64,000 bases of DNA from Pictodentalium vernedei (taxonomy: Eukaryota > Mollusca > Scaphopoda > Dentaliida > Dentaliidae), in assembly GCA_031216915.1 (NCBI GenBank), contig CM062290.1, positions 252,780,581 through 252,844,580 of the forward strand, written 5' to 3'. A program made the translations under genes and the position numbers. The notes beneath the pieces were generated by a model, which was not told the origin of the DNA, made no database searches, and was given only the letters and a program-made list of their open reading frames with translations. Positions within the stretch are counted from its first letter, which is position 1, and each line of letters begins with the position of its first letter. Positions 23,373 to 32,991 of this stretch are shown piece by piece.

Positions 23373-23680
23373 GTCCGTACTGCAACTGAGATATTATCTT
23401 CCACAAAGAAATTTTTAAAAGTAGATTTTTTTTGTGAACAGTGGATATTATAAATAATATTATTTATTTATTGATGTTTAAGGTCACAAACTCCTGCACA
23501 ATGGCTAATCATGACAACAACATGGAGATAAGGTCTGTCAATCGTTTATGCTTCATGTGCCTGTTTTTTGGAGGACTTGCACTCCAAGTATTAGTGACTG
23601 GGTCCTATTTTACCAGTAAAAAGGTGCTTGTTTAGCACAGTAAACAAGCACTGACTAACTTCCCGGGGTTCCTGCGGGGG
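23108..23680 (-). mobile_element. Two SINE-like copies flanking a 31-base G run
   Basis: Copy one (23,108-23,340) has 'gtgtttaatgtcacttt', 'gcatttt..ttttatcatgactgcaacatagg', 'ggaggacttccacccc' and 'tttaccatagtaaacaagcacagcccactttctgggttcccacaggg', then G(31) at 23,341-23,371. Copy two (23,460-23,680) begins 'ttatttattgatgtttaaggtcacaaact' and ends 'cacagtaaacaagcactgactaacttcccggggttcc'. Confidence 0.65.
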
Positions 23681-23821
23681 CATTATTGGTAATAAAGAGA
23701 GAAAAAATGGTTAATCAAAGGGTAATTAAGAAAACTTCCTAAATGTCAATTTTCAGCACCTAACATTATAGTCTGAAACTAAGTACACCTTAAGTGACCA
23801 ATCAATAACATTCTGGAAGAG

Positions 23822-23957
23822 CCCCATTTATTTTTCATATATTGGTCTCTTTCAACATCTATGGCTATATTACAAACATAACCCAAGTATAAAGTCAAAT
23901 TCAACGAATTGTTCATAAATATGTTGCCACCTAACACATGGTTGCCAAGTCCTATTA
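23822..23957 (-). mobile_element. SINE-like copy, truncated
   Basis: 'ctttcaacatctatggctatattacaaacataacccaagtataaagtcaaattc', then 'ggttgccaagtcctattata'. It breaks off next to MITE copy 2. Confidence 0.55.
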
Positions 23958-23963
23958 TAACCC

Positions 23964-24214
23964 TTAACCATTTACCTAATGAATCGGCCACATCCAACCA
24001 AGTAATATGCAAATTCAGCAGTTGAAAATATCTTATTTTTCCAATTTTTTTTTTTTTAAAATGCATATCATGTGACCCCTCATTGGAATGATCTCAATAA
24101 GCTCATTCCAATGAAGGGCCTTATGATATGGTTTTGTTTATTTTTTTTTGGAAAAATTTGAAAAATATTTAAAATAAAGATTTTTGATATTATCTGCATT
24201 GGGTAAAGGGTTAA
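23964..24214. mobile_element. TTAA-flanked palindromic MITE, copy 2
   Basis: TTAACCATTTACCTAATGAATCG at the left and GGGTAAAGGGTTAA at the right. The interior palindrome is built on 'catgtgacccctcattggaa' and 'ttccaatgaagggcc'. Confidence 0.7.
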
Positions 24215-24859
24215 GGGCCTGGGAATTTTTATACATTTTCACAATACTCCTAATGTCTACCTCCAGTGCCTGTAGTTTCTAGTCAAGACTTGGCTGCCTA
24301 CAGACAACCAACACCTGCCTAAAAACTACTGACAAAGTACTTAGAAAACAAGTTTTGAGTTTACCCCCAAAAATCAAATTCAAATTTGGCCCTTGAGGGA
24401 TAACAGTAAGAAGTAACCCAATAGTATTCACAGACTTTTCTTAAACGAAAATTAAACTCTGACCTCTGAGGCATATATTTACATTTTGTATCTTACAAAT
24501 AGAAAAAAATATAGCTTCTAAGTTTTGAACTTATGCTTCAACTTAATTTTTATCAACATTTTAAACTTTCAATGTCATCGAGAACTATTTTTACAGTAAA
24601 TGCACTGCAAAATAATGCAATGCTTTTAATGCCATAATTATAATAGAATATTATGATCACATTTCTTTTGATCTTTTTGAAACCAATTAAATGCCCTAAA
24701 ACCTTGATACACAGTTAAGTGATTGAGTGCTAGAAACAACTATCATGGCTCTATTAAAAAGTGTTGAAACACAACTTCAGTGGCATTACACTGTATGCAA
24801 TCTTCTTGTTTGCTGGGCAGTTGGAAGAAAAGGTTTCCATGAACTTGTTTTGTTACATA
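24215..24859. other. No gene recognised
   Basis: AT-rich DNA between MITE copies 2 and 3. No repeat or coding signal seen. Confidence 0.35.
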
Positions 24860-25098
24860 TTAACCCTTTACCCAACGAATCGTCCACATCCGCCTGCGTA
24901 ATATGCAACTTCAGCAGCTGAAAAAATATTATTTTTCAAAAAATTTCAACAAAACCATATCATGTGACCCCTCTTTGGAACGAGCTTGTCGAGCTCGTTC
25001 CAAAGAAGGTCACATGATATGGTTTTGTTGAAATTTTTTGAAAATATTATATTTAAAATAATAAATTTTGAAATCGTCTGCGTTTGGTAAAGGGTTAA
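24860..25098. mobile_element. TTAA-flanked palindromic MITE, copy 3 (239 bp)
   Basis: TTAA at 24,860-24,863 and 25,095-25,098. The TIRs are CCCTTTACCCAACGAATCG and its imperfect complement ending TTGGTAAAGGG. The whole element folds back around 'ggaacgagcttgtcgagctcgttcc'. TTAA duplications with CCC-starting TIRs are the piggyBac hallmark. Confidence 0.8.
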
Positions 25099-26449
25099 TG
25101 CACAGTGCCAATAGGAACCCTCCAATATAAAGGAATAAAAGAATTATCCATGAACAAAATTTGGCAGAATTTTGGCTCCACTAATTGATAGAAGCTAATG
25201 CAGGAGAAATTCTAGGATTTTCGAAACATTTTCCCCATAAAAAATAGGGGAGTTCACCAAGAGCTACACGTAGCTGCATGAACATAATATAATACCTCAA
25301 ACATATCCACAACAATCTAATGCATGGATCCCGGTCCTGTTAGTCACACACAAGCCATTCCAGCAATATCCAGCTCACTGATGTCTCAGTTTTCAAAGGT
25401 TTGCACAGATGGTTCCAATATACAAGGATTTTCTCGGTTCTAGCAAGTGTTCTAAAAATGCCAGTATTTTCCTCCCCAGAAACAGTAGTAGAATGTATTT
25501 TACCCCTATACCCAACGCAAAAGGCAGACGACAGTTGCAAACATAATATATGAATAACTATATTTTTCATTTTTTGAGTCACAAACACAAAGGAGACAAA
25601 AAATAATAAAAACTAAATGGCGATTTATGTGACTAGCACTGGGAAAAGTGTTGAAAAAATCTGAAAATGTATTCATCCATAGCAGTGCAGCACAATAACA
25701 TGCCATCAGTTGTTTTCACTACATGTGCCAGGCGCATTTTCAGAAGCTGGGTAAACATAATCTTTGGTCCTATTTTTTTTTTAGCAATTCTGCACAGATC
25801 AAACAATATTGCCAATAATGATTTTATTCAATCTCTTCACTGGTGCTGAACACTGAAGTTAACAGACATCAGGCATAGAAATAAAGAACTTATATCATAA
25901 CCTGTAAGGCTGTTACAGTAAATAGTGAAACCTGTTGAACCTGTATAAATATAGTATTGTAATGCTTTCCTGTCTTCTCTGTTTTACTATGCTGAACATA
26001 CTGTTTTCTGCAACAATAAATAGCAAAAACTGATGCATGATCTCGCTTTGGAGAAACAGTGCTAGTTTTTACTGTTTACTGGGACAGAAATTCTGTAAAG
26101 ACATATATGCTGTTCTACTATATGTGAATGAAATGAGCTGCTAGTCCTAAGAGTCAGGAAAAACATACTAAATTAGGAATTGAATTTATGTCGCATTATT
26201 GTTGTCGTATTGTTTTGTCATAACCTGTGGATCATTTGGGTACTTCACAACTGATATAACGCTGCATAACCTCAACGGACATTTGCAGGTTATTTCCTGG
26301 CCTGAGACATGGGTGCAAACTTTTTGGAAACCAAAGCATTTTTATGCATGTGATAGATATATCAAGTTTGTTGCTTCCTGAATTAAAATAGTTTTGGTGT
26401 GTTCCAGTGTTATATCGAATGCCTTTTTTACAAAAAATATAAATACATT
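25099..26449. other. No gene recognised
   Basis: AT-rich. Short overlapping open frames on both strands lack motifs. It could belong to the 3' untranslated or downstream region of the LAMP gene, but no polyadenylation site can be fixed. Confidence 0.35.
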
Positions 26450-26698
26450 TTAACCCTTTACCCAACGAATCGACAGCATCAGCCCGTGTGATATGCAAAT
26501 TCAGCAGCTGAAAAAATATTATTTTTCGAACAATTTCAACAAAACCTTATCATGTGACCCCTCTTTGGAACGAGCTTGTCAGGCTCGTTCCAAAGAGGGG
26601 TCACATGATATGGTTTTGTTGAAATGTTTTGAAAAAATTTAAAAAATGATATTTAAAATAATAATTTTTGATATCGTCTGCATTGGGTAAAGGGTTAA
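26450..26698. mobile_element. TTAA-flanked palindromic MITE, copy 4 (249 bp)
   Basis: TTAA at 26,450-26,453 and 26,695-26,698, with the same TIRs and internal palindrome as copy 3 ('ggaacgagcttgtcaggctcgttcc'). Confidence 0.8.
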
Positions 26699-27084
26699 TG
26701 GATGTACACATCTACATCTGCTGGTTATAACTCAAAATGTGTCTGACTATTCACTAGTTTTTTTAACAACACATAACTTAACACAAATATTCAATATATA
26801 TAGACATGTATTTCTCTGATAAGAAAAACAAAAGATATTGAACAATGAAAATAAGATACAATGAAGCAGTCTTTAGAGTATTATTGCAGTCCTCCATGAA
26901 ATTCAAATTATCAAAACTGTATTTGCTGTGGAGTGTATTACCACTGACATAACCACGAACAGAAGAAATTTTCACTGACATTCCAGTCCAGGGTACCTGC
27001 AGACAACGACTGATAAAATTGAAGACTATTCATGTCATTTCTCAATATTTTTCAAGGCCCTACAACAGCCAAATTCAATGATTT
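26699..27084. other. No gene recognised
   Basis: AT-rich DNA between two hairpin elements. Nothing recognisable. Confidence 0.35.
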
Positions 27085-27336
27085 TTAACTCTTTGCATGC
27101 TGCTGAAGGACATTCCTGCCCAGCAGAGGGTTTCTCTTGTTACTGAAAAAAGTATATGTTGGGCATAGTTATTCATATTTGCCCCATGTAAATTGAGTGG
27201 ATTTTTTCACCAATGATTTCTTGTGTTACACTTATAGTAATTTTTCATCAAATCTAGTCATGGTTGCTTTAAAGCAGCCATGACTAGATTTGATGAAAAA
27301 TAGCTGGAAAATACTCAGCAGGCTAAGAGTTAGAGT
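27085..27336. mobile_element. Second hairpin MITE family with a 62-bp palindrome
   Basis: Outer inverted repeats TTAACTCTTTGCATGCTGCTGA and CAGCAGGCTAAGAGTTAG. At the inner right end 27,240-27,301 is a near-perfect palindrome ('tcatcaaatctagtcatgg' against 'ccatgactagatttgatga', one mismatch at the centre). The TTAA flank is present at the left and degenerate at the right. Confidence 0.65.
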
Positions 27337-27670
27337 TCTGCATGACTTCAGTAGTCCGAAATAGGACTCTCAGTCTTTACCCTCTCCTCTCACTTCCCTT
27401 GAATGGAAGTAGGGAGAGGGCAATAACCAGGCGATCCTAGTAAGGACTATGTCTTCGCAAACTCGGGCATTTAAAACTATCTAAATGTAATTATGATTAT
27501 GTGCTGTGCCAGCAATTTTATTTTCTGAATTTTCAAGGCCTCTGTCCATTTTCCAGGATTTCAAGGCCCTAAGTACCCTAAAAAAAAACAACAGGATTTT
27601 CAAGAAGGGGAGTTTTCAAGTGTTTGGAAGAACAGTTACCCACTAATATTTTAACCATCTCTGATGTTTG
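27337..27670. other. No gene recognised
   Basis: Includes the short inverted repeat 'ccctctcctctcacttccctt' and 'gaagtagggagagggc' (27,379-27,422). Otherwise featureless. Confidence 0.35.
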
Positions 27671-27675
27671 TATAC

Positions 27676-27820
27676 ATTATTTATTTATTAGTTGTTGGTG
27701 TTTAAGATCACTTTCAGCATCTATCACTAAACCATGACCACAACACAAGTATGAAGACAATTCTGGCTATTCATTTACCCATTTTGGAGGATATCCATAC
27801 TAGCCATTGGTTGCTGTGCA
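27676..27820 (-). mobile_element. SINE-like copy, truncated
   Basis: 'ttatttattagttgttggtgtttaagatcactttcagcatctatcac', 'accatgaccacaacacaagtatgaag', 'cattttggaggat'. Confidence 0.6.
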
Positions 27821-28077
27821 TTAATGTACAAACAGATGTTTGTGTTTCTTATTCTTTGTCAAAAACTATGAGTTATTACCCAGTATGAAATTCCACTCCA
27901 CGAGTATTTCAGTGGCAATTCCAAGTTTGCACAAATGGAAAAAAAACATTATGCTGTGCATCTTTTGTGTGATCCTCATACAAACAAAACTGCTTCTTCC
28001 CATTATATTTATTAGGTCTGGATTTAGATACTTTGAGTGGAAGACTCAGTTCATCCACCCTGTTGTTTTAACCCTTT

Positions 28078-28191
28078 GCACAATGCAGCAATATCAAAAT
28101 TTATTAATTTAAATATCGTTTTTCCATTTTTTTCAAAACATGTCACCAAGACCATATCATGTGACCCCTCATTGGAACAAGCTCGTCAAGC
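28078..28191. mobile_element. TTAA palindromic MITE, half copy 5
   Basis: TTAACCCTTTGCACAATGCAGC at the left, then 'ccatatcatgtgacccctcattggaacaagctcgtca'. It stops near the palindrome centre, so the right half is missing. Confidence 0.6.
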
Positions 28192-28301
28192 CTTAATTAA
28201 TTTTTACGAATTCTGAGAATAACAGTGCCTCATAACAATTCTTGTAAAGCAGTCAATGAGAGCTACTCAAGAATCGATGCCAGGGATGGTATTACAGGTT
28301 A

Positions 28302-28856
28302 AACTGGTAGAGTGCCATAAGCCCAAATTTGAGCTCTAGTGAAAAATGGCTGGTATCATACTTGTTTGTTTAATGGGGTTTACCAACACTTTCAACAGAG
28401 AGGGTCACATTCTGTCAGACAGTTTTATGAGTGGAGGATGCCTTAGTACTAGACAGAACCATTGAGCAGTGTTTAGCAACTATCAGACTCACCAACTGAC
28501 TCACACAAGAACAGGTAACAGTGTTTGAAGGCAAGTGCACTGTCAACATGCACTACACCTAATCTACAGAGCCCACTGTGCCACCACATGGACAATGAGG
28601 ATTAAGTGTCTTGCACAAGGACACAATGCAATTACTGTTAGTCAGGATTGAACCATCAGCCTTTCTGTTCAATGTCTAATGTTCTAACAAGAGAGCTGCG
28701 GTGTGCCCATGGTACCACACTTAAAAGAGTTCATACACTAAGAAGCAAAAAGATTTTGTTTATATAAATGTTCCATTACAATAAAATGTAACAAAACAAA
28801 TCAATATAAAAAAAATACTACTTGCATAATTTATCTAGCACTCTGTCAGGTTAGAA
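28302..28856. mobile_element. Harbinger-like MITE carrying a nested SINE
   Basis: The left end CTGGTAGAGTGCC (28,304) and the right end GCACTCTGTCAGG-TTA (28,841-28,857) are the TIRs of the 21,103 family. The SINE at ~28,365-28,710 lies inside, and 28,735-28,856 matches 18,725-18,865. Confidence 0.5.
28365..28710 (-). mobile_element. Full-length tRNA-derived SINE, second copy
   Basis: On the minus strand the head has an intact box B, GGTTCAATCC (complement of 28,645-28,654), and a box-A-like stretch complementary to ~28,684-28,700. The body matches the 12,683-13,043 copy ('cacatgga(c)aatg', 'gtgtcttgcacaaggacacaatg'). It ends near 'gtttgtttaatggggttta'. Confidence 0.7.
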
Positions 28857-29087
28857 GAAGGAGAGAAATACCACAGAACACTTGGTAATTATTCGGACAC
28901 TGCTTTGAATTTCTAAAATTATTTATATACTTAACAGAGACTGAGGCCAAAGATAAATAACAAAATTCTGAATGAAAATGGAATCAAACCAAAATATTAC
29001 AACATGGTGCAGCTCTAATCTTGATCATTCTTTTTTGCTGTATGTACAGTTATCACAACTTGAATCACTGAAGCACATTTTCTCTGT
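28857..29087 (-). other. Probable start of LAMP 3' untranslated region
   Basis: Sequence immediately downstream of the LAMP stop codon on the minus strand, with no open frame. The length of the UTR is unknown because the region beyond is full of repeats. Confidence 0.4.
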
Positions 29088-29236
29088 TTAAACACTCTCA
29101 TATCCATAACGCTTGCTTCTACGACGTCCAATCAGATAAGCAATCAACACGATGACTACAAGCCCAGCAAGCGCTGCTCCTACTGCAATGGGCACAATGC
29201 TATTGGTATCATTGTCAGCTGAGCATTCCACAACAT
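29088..29236 (-). CDS. LAMP1: LAMP-family lysosomal membrane glycoprotein, terminal coding exon
   Basis: This minus-strand exon encodes 48 residues plus TAA (stop at 29,088-29,090), preceded by two bases that complete a split codon. Its acceptor is a polypyrimidine tract ending in CAG; the AG is complementary to 29,237-29,238. The peptide has a luminal stub containing Cys ([11 protein letters not shown]), a ~23-residue hydrophobic transmembrane segment with the LAMP signature [13 protein letters not shown], a basic stop-transfer (GRRRSKR), and ends in GYESV. That is a GYxxPhi signal at the extreme C-terminus, which in LAMP proteins binds AP adaptor subunits and sends the protein to lysosomes. 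Known LAMP1/LAMP2 last exons have the same layout and size. The LAMP luminal domains must be encoded upstream at higher coordinates, but I did not find those exons. LAMP1 versus another LAMP paralogue cannot be settled from this exon. Confidence 0.9.
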
Positions 29237-29312
29237 CTGAAAAAAAGAAAAAGATTAAGTCTTATATCATTTTTCATGGAAGGCATCCTTATATTTCACC
29301 AAAGTACTGAAA

Positions 29313-29545
29313 ACTTAAAAAGTTGATAGTAATTTATATATTTTTTATACTTAACAATGACGCAGACTGAGCTGGTGCTAACTCTAAAATATCTAGGGCC
29401 AAACGCAAATTTTACCCCCCAATCCCCAAAATTTGCATCTAAAACCAAAAATTACATGTCCTATATGGTCCTCCATACCTTTACTCTACTGCACATGCGC
29501 AGTGTCAAGGAGGTCTCGAAACTGCTGCCAAAAGTCATTCTTACA
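29313..29545 (-). repeat. 3' inverted terminal repeat of the family-2 relic
   Basis: Inverted match of 41,535-41,773: both contain 'aattacatgtcctatatggtcctccatacctttactc' (or its complement) and 'gtcaaggaggtctcgaaactg(c)'. It extends outward into 'agtaatttatatattttttatactta', which the other terminus lacks. Confidence 0.8.
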
Positions 29546-29618
29546 ACCAGTGCCTGGTAAGCATTATGTACGCAGCGGGGAGTCAAGAGTTCCCAACTCC
29601 TGGGAGGGCCATCCCCAT

Positions 29619-29700
29619 CTGGGTCATTGGTAAGTATAAAAAATATATAAATTACTATAAATTTTTTAAGATTTTTATACTGTACCAAGGACCCAGACTT
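29619..29700 (-). repeat. Internal complementary region of the family-2 relic
   Basis: 'gggtcattggtaagtataaa...attttttaa' is the complement of the left terminus, and it runs straight into 'tttttatactgtaccaaggacccagac', the complement of the right terminus. It therefore equals the joined termini in reverse complement. Confidence 0.8.
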
Positions 29701-29989
29701 AGCTGAATAGTAAAAAGGTTGGAGGGCCTAGGACATAAGGAAAATCCAATAGACTCAATTACCTAAAACAAACCTATCCCCTCAATGAGAAAAGGAGAGA
29801 TAGGCTTTTTGTATCAAAAAAGAAAGACACAACACCAGTCTGTAATTGAGCACAATAACATCTAGTATAACCCTTTATACTAATATCTTTTAAAATCATT
29901 TCGGAACCGACTTGGAATAACTGACTCCAACGGAGGTATTCCCTTGCTTTACACTATAAAGCAGGTGACCCAAGGGAACCCCCCCAGAC

Positions 29990-31183
29990 GACCCAGAATA
30001 TGACGGACGAATAGAAGAACTTGATGTTCTAGTACCAACCGAAAGATTCCTTCCGTTAACATGAATAACAGAATGGAATGAGAGCCTCCATAATTCCGAA
30101 AATACGCTAATACCGTCGAGTTGTCGGACAGAATTAGCATATGAGCATTCTGAATAACGTTCATCAATAACGTAGCGCAAGCCAAAATGACATCATTCAT
30201 GTTTGTGTGCTTGATAAAGAACTACGGAAACAAAAGACCCTGACATTTCAAATCCGTTGGGTTTAAAGAAACTACCCAAAGTGTTTGACTGACATCCGTC
30301 AAAACTGTAAAACTCGGATCCGGCAATTGCAGTGGAACTACTTGAGTTAAGCACTGAAAACTTGCCCAAGTCTGAATCTCTTATTCACTTGATTTGACAA
30401 GAAGATGTCCGTATCGAGCGAAATAATCTTCACCCTCCAATTCTGAATTAAAAGAAAATTGGAGAGGACAAATGCCTAACCGCTCCATTGGAATAAAATC
30501 ACGACAGTTCTGCACAACGTATCAGTCACATGAGATCTCTCGCTGAGACCTTGTCTGAGCGAAGACAATAGCGAGTATAACAACTGATTAATTTCGCTCT
30601 GGTTAACGGCAGACGAACAAGAATGTTATGCGTCTCGAAGCTCATCCTCCGGTGGGTAAATGACTTGGCCGAAACCAGATCCGACTTCTCCTCGTTTACG
30701 TAAGAAACCGAGACATCGGATCAATAGGAGCAGAATCTGCACATCGTTCTGCACTCTGGTTAACGGCAGACAAACAAGATGTTATGCGTCTCGAAGCTCA
30801 TCCGTCGGTGGGTAAATGACTTGGACGAAACCAGATCCGACTTCTCCTCGTTTACTTATGAAACCGATCCGTCGGATCAATAGAAGCAGAATCTGCACAT
30901 TGTTCTGAAGCGTTAACTCGTTGCCACACCTCTGAAGAATGTCGTCCAGGTAGGCCTACGTTACCGCAGACGAATGAGCTCGGAAATGAGTCATTACCGA
31001 GTTCGTTATTCGAGTGAAAACCCAGGAACTAGATGCTGAAACACAATTCCTATGATAAAGAAGCAAAGATACTTTCTGAACGCCTGATGTACCATGACGT
31101 GAAAGTATGCAACTAGAAATCTATGCATGTAGCATAGTAGTACACCTGAATACTCGCTCTGACCGATCAGATGGACTCCATAT
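29990..31183 (-). pseudogene. RNase H / RT C-terminal remnant of the family-2 relic
   Basis: Aligns by eye with 52,395-53,468 of the 49,911 element ('agacgacccagaatatgac', 'attctgaataacgttcatc', 'ggatccggcaattgcagtggaactac'). It is riddled with frameshifts. Unlike the 49,911 copy it still has YLDD codons (complement of 30,941-30,952). A ~130-bp block around 30,590-30,720 is repeated at 30,755-30,880 ('ggttaacggcagac(g)aacaag', 'gttatgcgtctcgaagctcatcc'). Confidence 0.7.
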
Positions 31184-31473
31184 AGAAATCTAAATTTTAT
31201 AGTAAATTTCCTTTCTTATTATACCTACCACAATTGTTTACTTCAGGCTTGCACTACAATGGAAGTCCCAAACTCGGATAAAATACTCTCTATTCTTGTC
31301 TTTCCCAAGCAATTTGGGAAAGAAAAGTGGTGCAAAAGCACCAATAAAAAATAAGCCAAAACTGGGTCGAGTGCAACCGGCGCAGACCCAGTACGGGACA
31401 CTCTCTCCCAAGTACAACTCCACGACTTCCGTTGCCAGTGCGCATATACCGTCTCTAAAGACTCATTCTTTTT
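31184..31473 (-). repeat. 3' inverted terminal repeat of the family-1 DIRS element
   Basis: Inverted match of 37,365-37,569 through 'cacaattgtttacttcaggc', 'actcggataaaatactctct', 'ctttcccaagcaatttggga' and 'gtctctaaagactcattctt'. It has ~60-75 bp (about 31,352-31,430) not present in the partner and ~35 bp of unique outer sequence. Confidence 0.85.
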
Positions 31474-31554
31474 GAATCCGTCAACGTTAGAGTTATGTGA
31501 GCAGCGGGGAGGAAAGATTCTTTACCCGTAAAGAAGACGGGAGGGCCTCCATGT

Positions 31555-31643
31555 AAACAATTGTGGTAGGTATAATAAGAAAGGAAATTTACTATAAAAT
31601 TTAGATTTCTTATCAACCTACTCACAATTGTTTACTTCAGGCT
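31555..31643 (-). repeat. Internal complementary region of the family-1 DIRS element
   Basis: Exactly complementary to the right terminus ('caattgtgagtaggttgataag') followed without a gap by the left terminus ('aaatctaaattttatagtaa...cctaccacaattg'). The termini share AGAAA at the joint. In the DIRS model this region templates the circular junction. Confidence 0.9.
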
Positions 31644-31857
31644 GAATAGACAAAAGGCTTGAGGGAATCGCATAACCAACCCACACATAACCCCAGTGCA
31701 CTGGAACCGTGAAGCAGAAGGAAGAGGTCCCGAGGCTTATCAACCATAATGTCGCAATCATTGGTAAGGGAAATGAAAGGAGACATATGGGCCTGTGTGA
31801 CACACAGACAGAAAAAGGGCAGTAACAGCACAAGGCTGAAACTGACCTTCAAGAAGC

Positions 31858-32940
31858 CTAATGGCTATGGCAGACAATAGCCTGAGCAGAAGAAAGAGGA
31901 CCCAGGGCAAAAAGGTCCTCCGACTGCTCCTGCAACTGGCGCAAATAGAAGGTGGAGAAAGTAGAAGCATTTCTCCAGTAGGCTGCCTGCATAACATCCG
32001 ACAACTTGACGGAGTTAGAATAAGCCCAAGAGGTGGACAGTGCCCGCACCTCGTGGGCAGAAATACGATTGGTAATACAATCGCCAGCTGCTAAACGACC
32101 ATAAGCCGTACGAATAGCAAGACAAATCCATCGAGAAATGGATTGAGGAGAGATCTTCTGTCGACCCGGTATAAGAGACAGAAAAAAACGTTTCCTACCT
32201 TTCCGTATGAAGCATGTCCGATCGAGATAAATGCGAATAGCACGGACCGGACAGAGCAAAGGGCCATTACCCTCAACAGAAGGAAGAGCCCTGATACAGA
32301 TAGGAGGAGGAGGAGTAGTATCTGGTAACTGATTCTTGGCCAAAAAGGAGCAATCAGTGGTAAAAGTAACACTGTTGGGAGAGCTCCTAAAAAAGGCTGG
32401 GTCAACCAAAAGGGCTTGAAGCTTAGTAACCTGTCTCGCCGAAGCAAATGCCATCAGAAAAGCCGTCTTATATGTGAGAAAATGCATATCCACCTGGGAT
32501 AAAGGTTCGAACAGCACCCCCCCCCCCCCTCCCAAGCAAAGCAGCACCCACGAAAGATTCCATCGTGGAGTAAGCTGCAAAGTCCGAGGCCTTTTCAAAG
32601 AAAAGTGCCGAACAAGCTTGGAGAGGTAAGGATTAGTGCCGATACGATGCTTCCCCACATAAGAAAAAGTCTCTGAAAGCATGGACCTGTAATCCTTGAT
32701 GTTAACAGGCTGGAGACCCCGAGAATCAAACAGATATACCAGAAACTCCGCAATCTGTGAAATCAAAGGATTGGCATAATGAATAGAGTGATCAGCACAC
32801 CATCGACAGAAGACCTTCCATTTAGCTGCATAAGCTAAACCAGTGGAGTGCCTCCTTAAAGAAGAAATGCACTCCACTGCTCGTCTCGAAAAACCTCTAC
32901 GGAGGAGACAGGACCTGACAAAAGATATGCGTGAAGGCAC
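31858..32940 (-). CDS. Tyrosine recombinase (DIRS integrase), uninterrupted but with a catalytic change
   Basis: A 360-residue frame with a DIRS-type YR. The N-terminal core-binding part has 'AAKWKVFCRWC' (~40) and 'LVYLFDSRGLQPV'. The catalytic part has 'SARQVTKL' (~168), 'LAKNQLPD', 'PLLCPVRAIRIYLDRT', 'SAHEVRALSTSWAY' (~304, the HxxR box and following Trp) and 'FYLRQL' (~333, nucleophilic Tyr). In YR integrases this enzyme inserts the circular DNA copy and leaves no target duplication. By comparison with 'SARRISEL' in the 49,911 copy, the first catalytic Arg is Gln here, so the enzyme may be inactive although the frame is open. A C run at 32,517-32,529 adds GGGGG to a variable loop. The start is the first ATG; upstream there is a short overlap with the RT-RNase H region. 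Confidence 0.85.
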   Translation of the reverse strand: MPSRISFVRSCLLRRGFSRRAVECISSLRRHSTGLAYAAKWKVFCRWCADHSIHYANPLISQIAEFLVYLFDSRGLQPVNIKDYRSMLSETFSYVGKHRIGTNPYLSKLVRHFSLKRPRTLQLTPRWNLSWVLLCLGGGGGVLFEPLSQVDMHFLTYKTAFLMAFASARQVTKLQALLVDPAFFRSSPNSVTFTTDCSFLAKNQLPDTTPPPPICIRALPSVEGNGPLLCPVRAIRIYLDRTCFIRKGRKRFFLSLIPGRQKISPQSISRWICLAIRTAYGRLAAGDCITNRISAHEVRALSTSWAYSNSVKLSDVMQAAYWRNASTFSTFYLRQLQEQSEDLFALGPLSSAQAIVCHSH

Positions 32941-32991
32941 AACGAAGTCGGGTCAACGTTAAACCTCCTCGGGCGACCTTGACAAAGAACG

